Source: Onthophagus taurus (Eukaryota > Arthropoda > Insecta > Coleoptera > Scarabaeidae). Taken from it: a DNA stretch of 64,000 nucleotides. The notes under the pieces are model-generated. The model was not told where the DNA came from. It searched no databases and was given only the letters and a program-made list of their open reading frames with translations. Every line of letters starts with the position of its first letter. Within the stretch, counting starts at the first letter, position 1. The position numbers and the translations under genes were made by a program. This document shows, piece after piece, positions 1 to 11,287 of this stretch. The stretch covers positions 1,612,001 to 1,676,000 of the forward strand of contig NW_027248940.1 of NCBI RefSeq assembly GCF_036711975.1, written 5' to 3'.

Positions 1-139
1 CTCCTCCACATTTTTCACGTGCTGTGCGCGAACATCTGAATGAAACATTCCCTCACCGTTGGATTGGACGTGGTAGTGAATTTCAGTGGCCACCTCGCAG
101 TCCCGATTTTAATCCACTTGATTTTTATGTGAACCTACT
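1..139 (+). pseudogene. mariner transposase C-terminal fragment, broken
   Basis: Reading from base 3, the frame encodes a stretch with the family hallmarks PPHF, WIGRG, WPPRSPDFNPLDF and then a stop where an active protein would continue with a tryptophan-glycine turn. The motif SPDxNPLDF contains the third catalytic Asp of the DDD triad of mariner-like transposases. The frame is lost after this point, and the upstream catalytic residues lie outside the window. It is a dead remnant. A related but different copy sits at 10.1-11.1 kb. Confidence 0.7.
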
Positions 140-960
140 ATAAATACACGAGACGAGTTATGGAATTCAATACGAAATAATCCTGCTACATTTTTTAAAG
201 TCAGACAATCCTTAACCAAACGGTTAAATGCGTGTATAAATGCTGGTGGTGGTCATGTTGAAAACCTTTTGCAGTAGCTCATAATTAAGCTTAAATTTAA
301 TTTAACTTCGCACAACATTAACATGTAGGTTTTGATAACAGTTGTCGTAAGTGGTCTTAGTTCAAGTCTGTTCTAATGTTGTATTTCGTTTTATTAACTG
401 GCGTACAATAAATTCAGTTTAATATTGTTATCAATTATCAATTACGGTTAGGTAAATGTCAACATTCCATGCCATGCTTGTGTCTTAACAGATTAATGCT
501 ACGTCGACCACCGTGAAATGTAGTGTAGTGAATTAGTAAAATTCAAATATCTCGAAAATCGTTAATATTTTCAAGATCAAACAAGTATAGCTTTTTTCTA
601 CAGAAATGATGGGGCTATCCAAATTAAACAAGTATGTTGTAAAATAATGAGCGATAAAAAATTTGTAGCTGATTTTATCTAATTCATATGGCGCATGTGG
701 CGACATCTACGAGTTAACTCAAATCCTCTCACACATTATTGTTTACCTTATTTATTTATGTTTATGTTATTATTTATGTTTACATTATGTAGAAAAGTAG
801 CTGATCTATTAACAAAAATCTATTTTATTTTTTTCGCTTTAACATCCTGTATCTCAGTAAGGAGCAGACTAAGACCCATTATTGTTAATGAAAATATTAT
901 TATTTTGGCCTCCTGAACGTACATTTACAATTTGGCCCATTACTTATGAATCACCCTGTA
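1..960 (+). mobile_element. 3' part of a mariner/Tc1-family transposon
   Basis: The window opens inside the C-terminal part of a mariner-type transposase (see the pseudogene at 1-139). The element ends at a typical insect mariner border, CACCCTGTA followed by TA, around 952-962. The TA lies in retrotransposon sequence, so the mariner inserted downstream of that element's ORF1. The roughly 800 bp between the transposase remnant and the border are AT-rich and non-coding. The left end of the element is outside the window. Confidence 0.6.
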
Positions 961-1872
961 TATCCAAAAGAAATGAGATAATGCATGTGTTACATGTTTG
1001 TGGCTAAAAATTAAATAAATTCATAACAAACAATAATTACAGTTTGCTACATAGTGCACCTATTTCTTTTACCACATTTATCCTTATAAAAAAGCGTTCC
1101 GTCGATCGACCAAACATTCAACTTTCCATACTTATCTTTGAGGGCTTTCATACGAATTAATCGGTCGCGGGTAACTTCAGTCCTTTCTTTCCACGTAGCA
1201 CCTCCCTCTTACTTCCGTATCCCAAAAACTTAATTAAAATAGGACGCGCTCTTCCCTGTTTCTTGGTAGAGGAATCATTTTCCGTCTCGCTTGACAAAAT
1301 AGTTTTTTTACCAGTTCGATGACACCTATCAATATCAGCTGGTGTTATGTTGATAGCCATGTGTTTAAAGAAAATATCCGTCACAAGAGAGACAACATCT
1401 TCTTTGTCGTTCTCTTCGACTCCGAAGAGACGTACATTATTCCTGCGATAGTATTGCTCCAACTCGTCAACTTTTTTGGCACATTCCATCCTTATCTCAC
1501 CATTCTCCTTTCTCAAATCAACCACTTCCGCATTTAAAACCTTAATTTTTTCTTCATACTTATTGATAACAATTTGCAATTGTTTTTCCACCATGGTCGT
1601 AATTGCGAGAGTAATCTGTTCTAAGATTTCCCTCTTTTGAAATGCCTTGACAATAATTTCTTCTATCTCCGTTGTTTGTGATCGCGATAAAACCATGATG
1701 TGGTAGATTTATAAATTTAAGATTAAATAATTTGAGAATAAAAGAAAGGGAGCCAATCTGAAGCACTGCACTATCACACAGAGAATAGTAGGCGGTATCA
1801 CTTGTGTAGTGGGAACTTTTGATAAGACACAACTTGTTTTAATTTAATAAACGATCAGAGCCACAACATGCG
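961..1872 (-). mobile_element. 5' end of a non-LTR retrotransposon (copy 1)
   Basis: This is a minus-strand element whose 5' UTR (about 1872 down to 1697) is repeated almost identically at 11701-11853 and, in part, at 8767-8806. The shared block begins in both full copies directly after the word ACAACATGCGTG (plus strand), which marks the 5' terminus of the element. ORF1 follows. The downstream part, with endonuclease and reverse transcriptase, is cut off by the mariner at 960. Confidence 0.65.
1047..1696 (-). pseudogene. retrotransposon ORF1 protein (coiled coil plus RRM-like), frameshifted
   Basis: The first 179 codons are open. Residues of about 15-70 form a charged coiled coil rich in Glu, Lys and Leu. 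Next come RRNNVRLFGVEE, DIDRCHRTGKK and RPILIKFLGYGSKREVL, the signature of L1-like ORF1 RNA-binding proteins (RRM-like core) common in insect non-LTR elements. Near base 1180 the frame shifts. In the other frame the family's C-terminal block resumes (VTRDRLIRMKALKDKYG, then NVWSIDGTLFYKD) and ends at a TAG at 1047-1049. The ORF is therefore one indel away from intact. In the family the product coats the element RNA as a ribonucleoprotein. Confidence 0.65.
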
Positions 1873-1881
1873 TGTATGTCG

Positions 1882-2750
1882 TTGAAGTTAGCAACGGATT
1901 CAGAAACGAAATTCACATTTTTACAGCGGACCAAACAAATAGTGTACTCTATCTATAATTTCGTATTTATTAGTGATAACAACCAAAAAAACATCAAAAT
2001 TAGCATTAAAGAGAGTAAAATAGATAACCCCTCTAAAACTTTCAATTAAAATTCATTATTATTAAATAAAAATCACCCTTTCATTATGTGAAAAACTCCA
2101 ATTTGCATTGAAAAAGCTTGATGATCCATTAAGTCAACCCCAAATATCAAAATCACTATTTCGAATAACATATCTAAGCACCACCCGGAAATTCAGGGGA
2201 TAAGGGGTCGAAATCACCCCCGAAATACGTAAAAAATTCATAACTTTCTTAAAAAATTTTGTGACACCACCAAACTCAGTCCAAAGATCGAAAATAAGGT
2301 TTCGAATAACATATCCGTGAGATTCGCGGAAATTCAGGGGATAAGGGGTCGAAATCACCCCCGAAATACGTAAAAAATTCATAACTTTCTTGAAAAATTT
2401 TGTGACACCACCAAACTCAGTCCAAAGATCGAAAATAAGGTTTCGAATAACATATCCGCAAGATTCGCGGAAATTCAGGGGATAAGGGGTCGAAATCACC
2501 CCCGAAATACGTAAAAAATTCATAACTTTCTTGAAAAATTTTGTGACACCACCAAACTCAGTCCAAAGATCGAAAATAAGGTTTCGAATAACATATCCGC
2601 GAGATTCGCGGAAATTCAGGGGATAAGGGGTCGAAATCACCCCCGAAATACGTAAAAAATTTATAACTTTCTTGAAAAATTTTGTGACACCACCAAACTC
2701 AGCCCAGAGATCGAATTCCAATAACATATATTATCTATGAGACGCGCGGA
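1882..2750. repeat. left TIR of the MULE with four 141-bp tandem repeats
   Basis: The outer ~240 bp is unique sequence shared with the right end. From about 2150 there are four tandem copies of a 141-bp unit (the word GGGGTCGAAATCACCCC recurs near 2203, 2344, 2485 and 2626). Because 141 is divisible by three, a minus-strand frame stays open through all copies (2134-2727). The resulting 47-residue repeated peptide resembles no protein I know, and the same sequence exists as an inverted terminal repeat, so I treat it as non-coding. Confidence 0.8.
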
Positions 2751-2806
2751 AATTATGTTGATAAAGGGTGTATAATAATAATTGTATATATAAATAATTA
2801 TTGTAC

Positions 2807-5800
2807 TTAAAACTGAATTTGGTCTAATGTGTAGTGATCTGGATAAACATGATCCCTATCCGTAATATCATAAAGCGTTTTATATTGCTCAAAGAAGCTT
2901 GCTTCATCGTTCATTCCGTAATATTTACGTATAATTTTTAAATTCAGAAATCCCAGAAGAACATATTTCACAAATGTCTTGTCTGGTATATTGGTTGTTG
3001 ACATTATCTTTCTACATATATAGACTGCCGCACTAAATGATATAAACGGAGTTGACATATCCCATTTCAAATGGTACTCTGGTTTATTAACAGAGCGGTA
3101 CCGCTCACAAAAATCGTTTGTGTCCCTCGTATTGTATATTTCTTGTAACTCGTTTTTGTAATGAATCACAAAATATTTTAGAGACATATTATCCAACGCA
3201 ACATTTTTAATTGTACTTGATGTGTTGAATAAACCTGGTTTATAGTGTTGACATAATGGGCAACTATAAACAAAGTTGCGAAGTTTAATGGTATCTATAG
3301 AAATTAGATTAGATATGTTCGAGCAACGATCTATATGTAACCATCTGTTACATAAGTTGCAGCCTACATAGTTTTCCTGTGATCCTATACCACATTTAAA
3401 ACATTTATCATACATAACGTCAGATGACAGTAATAAAACATTTTGTAAAGAAATTCTGAAAAGGTCAGGATTAAAATTACTTTGTAATAATGATGTTGAC
3501 AAATATTGCAGTGTTTCATTTTTTTGCAAAACCATCATATACCATATAACATAGACTCCACAATTGATTGAATCTTCAGTCTCTTGAGTAGGATATGCTA
3601 TTGTTGTTAGTTTCCACTTCCTAGCATTTAGTTTGTCTTCGTGTAGGTATAGACGGTCTCTAGTGGAAAATAGTCTTTTAACCTTTTTTACAATTTCCTC
3701 GTGTGATATACGATAATATTTACCAGGATTCAAAATACAAATAGAGTTAGTAGTCAAATCTAATATAATTAATATCCAGTGATTGTTGTTACAATTGTGG
3801 GGCAACAGAATAAAACGGACTCCTTTAAGTGATTTTGTAAAAGGTAAAAATTTAGACAGATTCTTTATCTGATCTGAAAGCAAAATTTGGACGGATATTG
3901 TGTCGATGTAATAAATGTCTTCGCGGTCTTTAAAAAAAGTAAATGCCAGAGAATCTATGCAATAATCTGCAACCCATGAACCCATGGGTTGCAGATTATT
4001 GCAACCCATGTTTTCGGTTGATATTAACGTTCTAAAGTCAGAGCTACTTAATGAAATCGTTTGTCCATTATATGAATATTGTCCCAAGATAAAATCAGTT
4101 TGGAAAGCTGCGGACATATAAAAATCATGATCAAAGAACAGACCATTTGAAAGGGCTCGTTGATCTGGCTGATCAAGGATACCGTTCAAAGAACAATACT
4201 GTATATCTCCCTCATCAACTTGTTCTGGTTGTGGTTGGTTTGACTTTAACCCCCTCTCATAACATTTTTCTGGTTGGGTTGGCTGGGTCCCCCTTATGAT
4301 CTCCTCTTCAACCTTTTCTGGTTGGACGACTAAATTCATTTCCACTTCATCATCTATTTTGTTATTTTCATCATTTACATTAATTTTGTCCGTTAAGTAA
4401 ACATTATGAAAATACCGTTTTCGTTTTTTTGATTTTGTCCACGTTTCTTGAGCATCCGGGTTATCAATTTCATGTCGTGCATCTGATTTTGTTGAGGTTA
4501 TTTTTTTCCTCTTCGGCTTTTTACCAATTTCTAAATCTATAGCTTTTATGTTACTTATAATTCGTGAATTAAGCAGGTTTACAAATCGCCCTACTTTCAA
4601 ATTGGTTTTGTTTTCTAGTATTTCTTGCTTGACAATTTTAAACCATGTTTCCACAAGTGAATTACTGTAACGATCACTTTCAAGTATGTTGGACTACATT
4701 GGAGCGAAAGGCATTACATAATTCAATAAATACGTAAAAAATTCCTCGTGTTTGTAAGGGTTGCGTTCCGTTGCTGAGCTTACACTTTCATCTAACTCTT
4801 TTAAAACCTTGTCATAAACTCTAAAAAAACAAATAAAGAAAGGAGAGCTAGTATATTCTCCTCTCACAACTTCTTCATCTATGTCGACGTCCAATTCACA
4901 TGAAATATCTTGCCTTGTAGATAACAAATGATTGTAGGTTTCATAGTCACTAGACGATAGGTGTGCTATTGCATTTTTGACGTTGTTATTATATGACGAT
5001 GTTAATAAGAGAAAAGCGACATTTTCAAATCGAATAATTAACTCTTCCAAGGATCTACATTGAACTAATACTGCTATTGCATTAACAATTCCATCCCTTA
5101 TATTCGGTTTTTTCTTAGTACGAGAAAGTCTGTTGCAAATCATTTTAACGAAATGTCCACAACATAGTTTTAATTTTATTAAACTAAAAAATCGATGGTC
5201 GTCCTTATTTGTAACATATTTATAACAAATTTGGAGGTAAGTATATAAAGTGACATCGTTTAACCCTTGACAAATAGCCATCATAAGCGAAAAACTCCAA
5301 TCTGTTACAACAACGTTAAAGATCGGCCATGTTTTCTTGCATTTCGTACGTATAAAATGTTTAAAATGCAAAATAAAAGCCATTATTGTTGCCGAATCAT
5401 GATGTGAAGATATTAATTCAGCGATAGGTACCACAATGTCGTTTACTTTCACAACCAACGCATAGTATAGAACCCTGCGACCCCTATCATACACAGTCGG
5501 TCTAACGACGGAGCCTGTCGCATCAAAGTACCCTATCATTTTTTTACCTTTCTTAATTAAGGTTTTAATGTTCTCTTTGGAATATAAATACACCAACGTT
5601 TTTCCGCTAGGAAATTGAACGTATCTACTGTCATCATCCTGAGTTAGTGACATTAGTAGTATATCTAGTAAAGGATCCGAATGAAAGTCCTGTTCGCCCA
5701 TTGCCTCCGACCTAGCTTTTTGGTAAACGGAAAGCGAGCGCAAGCCTTGCCAATTACCTTCATAAATTAAATCTCTATCAACCTTTTTTATTTCTTCGCT

Positions 5801-6772
5801 GCGATAGGTGCTGGGCAAACTAAAAAGCAGTTCTTTCTTTACCTCCGCCCTTTCTCTACCTTTCAGTTGATAAGCATGCTCTTCGTGGTGATTTTCCACG
5901 TGAGGACCTTTGTAGCATATTCTTACATCTATCAAATCCTCTAAAATATTGTATATAAATTTAAATTCTCTACAAGATGTATGTTTACAAATTGCATACT
6001 CGACTATCTGACAAGCCGTTTGCTGCTTTTTTTTGTTTATACGACTTCCTTTGAAAATTAGAAGACAAGAAATGCCATATAGACTTATTTGCTGTCGCCA
6101 ATACTGATGTCTAACTTCGGACTTATAGGATATGTCGTGGTTATCTACATAGCGGTTAATTTTAAATGTTTTAAAAAAGTTAAATTTTAACTTATTGATT
6201 GGACTCGATATAGTCTGGGGCATTTCTATCTTTTCTTGTGCATGTTGCAATGCTTCATGTACTACTGTGTTTGCATTATCTACCAAGTGGTCATCAACAG
6301 CATCAACCTCAAGGGAATCATCGACGTAAGTAGAGGAATTGATGTATTTTTCAATTTCATCAGTATCTTTTTTGGATATACTCTGGGATATTTCTATTTT
6401 TTCTCGTGCATGTTGCATTGCTTCATGTACTGCTGTGTTTGCATTATCTATCAAGTGGCCATCAACAGCATTAACAAGGGAATTATCGACGTCAGTAGAG
6501 GAATTGATGTACTTTTCAATTTCATCAGCATCTCTTTTGATGTTCATTAGCAACATCTTTCTATTTTTTAAATTATCTTTAATATCAACATATACACAGA
6601 GATCTGATAGATGTGATATTTCTGATCGAACAGAGCATTCTCTTAAAACAGTCGTATCAATATTATTTTTACTAAGAAAATTTGCAATCTTCTGTAACCT
6701 TAACTGCTTACTTTGTTTAACTGGCCTTCCTGGACCGTCCATATTAATATTATAAAGGTAACGAATTGTCAA
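2807..6772 (-). pseudogene. MULE transposase fused to ULP1-like protease and PHD-like finger, one premature stop
   Basis: One frame runs from ATG at 6772 (or the more likely start Met11, MDGPGRPVKQ, an AT-hook-like N-terminus) to 2807, about 1321 codons, interrupted only by TAG at 4694-4696. The codon after FAPM would be Trp if TAG were TGG, and homologous-looking sequence continues in frame (SNILESDRYSNSLVETWFK). Part 1 (692 residues): two ~52-residue acidic repeats at 83-133 and 138-190; a Cys/His cluster at 262-298 typical of MULE DNA-binding zinc domains; a transposase core with D417 (IGYFDATGS) and D491 (VVVTDWSF), then CCGH at 537-540. Part 2 (numbered from the Val at 4654): Ulp1/C48 protease motifs NNNHWILIILD (H292), ILNP (N309 where Asp is usual), PTQ (Q357) and NCGVYV (C365); then a C4HC3-type PHD-like finger from C418. 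Family knowledge: MULEs carrying ULP1 domains are known in plants and animals. Whether the stop is real, read through or a sequencing error is open. Confidence 0.75.
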
Positions 6773-7556
6773 AGAAACTTATTTATTGCCTTCTCCTAGC
6801 AGGAAGTATTTAAAATAAGGAATGAAAACAAACAAAGATAAACTATTATAATTGTCACTTAAAATGATATAAAAAAAATAAAAGTTTATTTTATTTTTCC
6901 TACTGAAGTCACAACGAAAATCTATGCAGCAATATTACAATGAAATAAAACAGTTGCAAAACTCCCAAAGAAAACAGGAAAGTAAAATGAAAAAGAAAAT
7001 AAATCGAACACTTAAACTAACAATAAAAAGGGAAGAATAAAATGAAAACAAAACAAACCGAAGACTTAAACTAGCAACAAGGTCAGAAAAACAAAGAGCA
7101 AAACCAACAAAAATAACAAATTACAGAATTACTATAACGAAACAACCACCAAATTATACCTTCCGAGGAAAAAAATAAAAATAAACCTTATTCAAATGAT
7201 TATAATGATTATAATAATACAAACTAAAGACGAAATGATTATAAATATACAAACACCTAAACAACCCAAACTTCTGAATGCAAGACAATATTAATTAATA
7301 TTATTAATTAATAATAATATTAAAAAACAAAGAAAAAACAGCTCAAGAAATATCAAGGAAATCGAACTAGCCCAAAAATAAAACGTTGATCTAGCGAAAC
7401 AACTTCTACCAGTGATTGCAGTCGACTAAACGTGAATAAACTAAAAAGCAACGAAAAGACATTTTGGCAGTTACGCCACTGCAACGGCCGACCGACGCCT
7501 ATCGAGTCGCGTCAGCGTCGGTGTCTACGACAACGGACCGTACCGTGGAGGTGTTA
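6773..7556. other. non-coding interior of the MULE, upstream of its gene
   Basis: AT-rich, A-biased sequence lies upstream (on the minus strand) of the transposase start and probably includes its promoter. It holds an AT palindrome around 7290-7322 made of TTAATTAATATTATTAATTAA-like words. From about 7440 it becomes GC-rich leading into the MITE. No ORF with coding character is seen. Confidence 0.5.
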
Positions 7557-7782
7557 AGCCTAGGTCACACGTAACGAGTACAGTGGCAAGACAGTAAAAT
7601 GACACTAGGCCGAGAGAGTAACGTGGCACTCGGTCCAGTAAATAGAATGGGGTCCGAGTGACTGTCTCGCCCTGGTACTAGGTCGAGCGCTCGGCCGAGC
7701 ACTCGGTAATATGTTTATACCAACCGACGACTCGGCCGATTACACTGTCTCGCCACTGTACTCGTTACGTGTGACCTAGGCT
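7557..7782. mobile_element. 226-bp MITE with TTA target duplication, inside the MULE
   Basis: Termini are perfect inverted repeats of at least 31 bp starting AGCCTAGGTCACACGTAACG, continuing imperfectly inward, and flanked on both sides by TTA (7554-7556 and 7783-7785). A 3-bp TTA duplication is the hallmark of PIF/Harbinger elements, so this is probably a Harbinger-type MITE. The interior is rich in CGAG and GGCCGAG words and has no ORF. Confidence 0.65.
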
Positions 7783-8082
7783 TTAAGAGTATAAGCGAGA
7801 CAAAAATACGTGCTTTTACATAAAATTCATTTTCAATTGATGTTTCCCTTGAAGATATGGTTTAGTGATTGTTTGGTTATACTTTCGTCAACTGTTCTCA
7901 TATTTTTTAAAAACAATTTTTTTTAATTATTATCGTAGTATTTTCGCTGAAAAGAGCAGAAAATTTCCTATAGGGTTCATGTAGTCCCAGACTTATCTCC
8001 ATATTATATAAGAAAGTTATGAGGCCGTAAATATTTAAATACGGCCTTATACAGGATTTTCGTAGTTTTTGTAGAAAAAAAA

Positions 8083-8760
8083 TTTGGTGGTGTCACAAAA
8101 TTTTTCAAGAAGAAAGTTATGAATTTTTTACGTATTTCGGGGGTGATTTCGACCCCTTATCCCCTGAATTTCCGCGAATCTCGCGGATATGTTATTCGAA
8201 ACCTTATTTTCGATCTTTGGACTGAGTTTGGTGGTGTCACAAAATTTGTCAAGAAAGTTATGAATTTTTTACGTATTTCGGGGGTGATTTCAACCCCTTA
8301 TCCCCTGAATTTCAGCGAATCTCGCGGATATGTTATTCGAAACCTTATTTTCGATCTTTGGACTGAGTTTGGTGGTGTCACAAAATTTGTCAAGAAAGTT
8401 ATGAATTTTTTACGCATTTCGGGGGTGATTTCGACCCCTTATCCCCTGAATTTCCGGGTGGTGTTTAGATATGTTATTCGAAATAGTGATTTTGATATTT
8501 GGGGTTGACTTAATGGATCATCAAGCTTTTTCAATGCAAATTGGAGTTTTTCACATAATGAAAGGGTGATTTTTATTTAATAATAATGAATTTTACTTGA
8601 AAGTTTTAGAGGGGTTATCTATTTTACTCTCTTTAATGCTAATTTTGATGTTTTTTTGGTTGTTATCACTAATAAATACGAAATTATAGATAGAGTACAC
8701 TATTTGTTTGGTCCGCTGTAAAAATGTGAATTTCGTTTCTGAATCCGTTGCTAACTTCAA
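8083..8760. repeat. right TIR of the MULE with three 141-bp repeats
   Basis: This is the reverse complement of the left TIR. It has three copies of the 141-bp unit (plus-strand frame open 8119-8508), then the unique outer block to 8760. It has one repeat fewer than the left end. The ~300 bp between the MITE and this TIR (7783-8082) is AT-rich with no recognisable feature. Confidence 0.8.
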
Positions 8761-8766
8761 GGACAT

Positions 8767-8806
8767 ATAAAACCATGATGTGGTAGATTTATAAATTTAA
8801 GATTAA
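8767..8806 (-). mobile_element. retrotransposon copy 2, start of ORF1 (fragment)
   Basis: About 38 bp, identical to 1689-1727 of copy 1, runs from just inside ORF1 (including its ATG complement, ACCATGATG) into the 5' UTR. It ends at TTAA (8803-8806), and the 5' UTR resumes at TTAA 11701-11704, so the intervening DNA is an insertion in this copy. Confidence 0.7.
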
Positions 8807-9589
8807 GAGGATAACCTATTAGCGAAAACAACGAATACCATTTTATTCAGCCATCGTTTAAAATTTTTGTATGTTTGTTACATCAAAATTTCTATTTTTT
8901 TATATAGTTTTTAGTGATGCATTTAGTTTTTTCAAAAAATGTCGCGTAACGTTTCTAAAATCACGTTTTAAAAAATTTTTAAAAACGGAATGCATTACCA
9001 GGTAGTGAAATATAAAGTAAATCATATTTAAAGAATTCAATTTTTTTATTAAATGCAGCAAATTTAAATAAAATGGGTTTAAAATGTTTAGTCGGTTTTG
9101 ATTGCTTTCGGAGTATAAATACGGCAACATCGCAAATATTGCTCCGTCCCAAACATTGCCCGAGACATAGTGGAGCTTGGTATTCTCTGCATTCTCGGTA
9201 ACCGAGACGTCGGCGTAGTGTCTCCCAAGAAAAACAAACCTGAAGCGATTAATATTTTCAGATATATCAAAAAATTTTTATATCACTAATTTATTTAAAC
9301 ATTTAATTTACGTAAAATGCAAAACAATGTTTAAGTGTGGCAATAAATTTTTAATAATGAGAATATGTGCACAATTATCTGATCATTTACTATTAGATTA
9401 ATTATTAAAATAAATACCAAAGGTATATTTTAAAATAAATAATACAACATAAATAATAAAAAAATATATTAACTCATAAAAAACTAAAAATTTTCTTAAT
9501 AAACAATTTTTGCATTTTTTCATAAATTTTCTGATATAAGGGTACTAAAATTTGGAGAAAAACAATCTCTATCAAATGAACCTAACAAA

Positions 9590-9790
9590 AGGGTACATTG
9601 TCATTTAAAACAATTCAAGTGTTATTCGTTGCTCATTTGTTTTCTGAAATATAAACAATTGAATGTTGTGTTGCTGTCCTATTATGGCAAATAAAATATT
9701 AAACAACTTTTGTATAAAATGTTTTTTTATAAAGTCAACATTTACCGAGATATATACTATATTCCATAAATAATGGGCACCCTGTATAAA
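9590..9790 (-). mobile_element. end fragment of another mariner-type element
   Basis: The sequence GGGCACCCTGTATA near 9773 is a typical mariner/Tc1 border reading outward. The ~180 bp to its left is AT-rich and looks like the subterminal region. No partner end was found. Confidence 0.3.
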
Positions 9791-9834
9791 AATATATGGT
9801 GGTTCTGTAAGTGGTGGCATAATTTCAACCACAT

Positions 9835-11287
9835 ATACTGCTAGAGCAAAAATTATGACAACTAGTGTAAACGTTTTTTTGACATATGATAGCTAATCCA
9901 ATTATCAAAGAACATATGTCCTATTTCAATTATTTACGAAATTATAACACTTTAAAGTTTTCTGCAGCGAATGTATTAATAGTCAGTAAAAACTTGTCAT
10001 TGTAATATGTCAGTTTGCTGTAAGGTTTAATTATTACATACAAGAAGAAACTCAAAATCTACGCTTATAGCACTGAAGAGTATGCTGATATAATTTTCGT
10101 GTATGGTTTTTGCAATTGAAATGCTCGACAATTAGTACTAGAATATCAAGAAAGATTTCCACAGCGTCATTTGCCATATTATTCAGTTTTTAGCAATTCT
10201 TTCAGAAGACTTCGAGAAACAGGTAATCCTATTTGACCGCATGTAGTTAATGTAGAGGACGAAGAAACTGTAATTAATGCTGTCATTGATAATCCTTATA
10301 TCAGCACTAGAAGAATAGCACACAACATACATGTAAGTCAAAATTTTGCATGGCGCGTATTGAACCGCCAAGTCCTTCATCCGTATCGTAAACAGAACGT
10401 CCAAGCTCTACAGCCAGGAGATAATCAGCAACAGTTAGCATTTTGTGAATGGTTATTGCAGTAACATGCTCAAAATAATGACTTTATTTCAAATGTTCTC
10501 TGGACAGATGAATCATGTTTTACACGAGATGGTATAAATAATTACCATAATGAACATATCTGGGTATTACAAAATCCGCATGCGATTAGACTAAGAAAAT
10601 TTCAACAACGTTTCAGCATCAACGTTTGGGGTGGAATATTTAACAACAATTTACTAGGTTTGCTTGTACTTGATGGACGTTTGAACGCTGTAAATTACAG
10701 ATTTTTTTTCAACAATACACTTTTTGATTTACTTGAAGATATACCTCTTATTATAATTCAAAATATCTGGTACTAGCACAATGATGCCCACCTCATCACG
10801 GAAGAGTAGTTGCGAGTGGTTAAATCAATATTTTCCAAACAAGTGGATTGGTAATAATGGTCCATTTGCTTGGCCACTTAGATCCCCCGATCTTAATCCA
10901 TTGGATTTCTACTTATGGGGTCATAAGAAACAAATTGCGTATGAAGTGGAAATTAACACACGAGAACAGTTATTAAACAGAATACAAATGGCTGCTACTG
11001 AAACAAGAAATCAACCAGACATTTTAATTCGGCTGAAGAACTCTTTAATTCGTCATTGTGAAGCATGTATTCCTCCTTCAGAAGGAGGCTATTTTGAACA
11101 ATATTTGTAATATTTATGTGTTTTAAAAAAATGTAGCAGTTAATTATGATATAAAAATGAAAACTTTAAAGTGTTATAATTTCGTAAATAATTAAAATAG
11201 GACATATGTTCATTAACATTTTTTTTTTGTAATTGGATTAGCTATCATATGACAAAGTTTGATGGTGAGCTGATAAATCACCCTGTA
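9835..11287 (+). mobile_element. degenerate mariner-like element with ~85-bp TIRs
   Basis: 9880-9962 and 11159-11253 are inverted repeats (GACATATGATAGCTAATCC ... and its complement). The right border is CACCCTGTA next to TA at about 11288. The left outermost ~45 bp has decayed and its exact start is uncertain. It encloses a broken transposase and lies inside the TTAA element. Confidence 0.65.
10076..11110 (+). pseudogene. mariner transposase, broken by several stops
   Basis: The N-terminal helix-turn-helix region (YADIIFVYG, VLEYQERFPQRHLPYYSVF, FRRLRETG) is of the DUF4817 type. It is followed by VLWTDESCFTRDG with the first catalytic Asp, then HNDAHL where the family has a QHDGAPxH motif with the second Asp, then WPLRSPDLNPLDFYLWG with the third. 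At least four in-frame stops and a frame change near 10780 break it. The last part (10781-11110) is open for 109 codons. No active protein can be made. Confidence 0.8.

Larger units (their letters stand above)
1882..8760. mobile_element. Mutator-like (MULE) transposon with long repeat-filled TIRs and a transposase-ULP1-PHD gene
   Basis: The two ends are reverse complements for several hundred bases. The left end runs from TTGAAGTTAGCAACGGATTC at 1882 and the right end finishes with its complement at 8760, and both continue inward through the same unique block and then a 141-bp tandem repeat. Similarity may extend a few bases further out (TATGTC at 1875, GACATA to 8766). The interior holds one minus-strand gene with MULE transposase, ULP1-like and PHD-like parts. 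No target duplication of the 9-11 bp expected for MULEs is evident. The left flank is a retrotransposon 5' end and the right flank is the start of ORF1 from another copy, so the element or its flanks may have recombined. Confidence 0.75.

Noticed and set aside
1157..1696. Host coiled-coil gene
   Set aside because: The motif order is that of retrotransposon ORF1, and the same 5' UTR occurs twice more in the window.
2134..2727. 197-codon ORF of four 47-residue repeats
   Set aside because: It lies in a terminal inverted repeat and exists because the 141-bp unit is a multiple of three; the right TIR shows the same.
4654..4656. Separate start for the ULP1-like protein at 4654
   Set aside because: The codon is GTG, the frame continues from the transposase across one TAG, and similarity continues through it.
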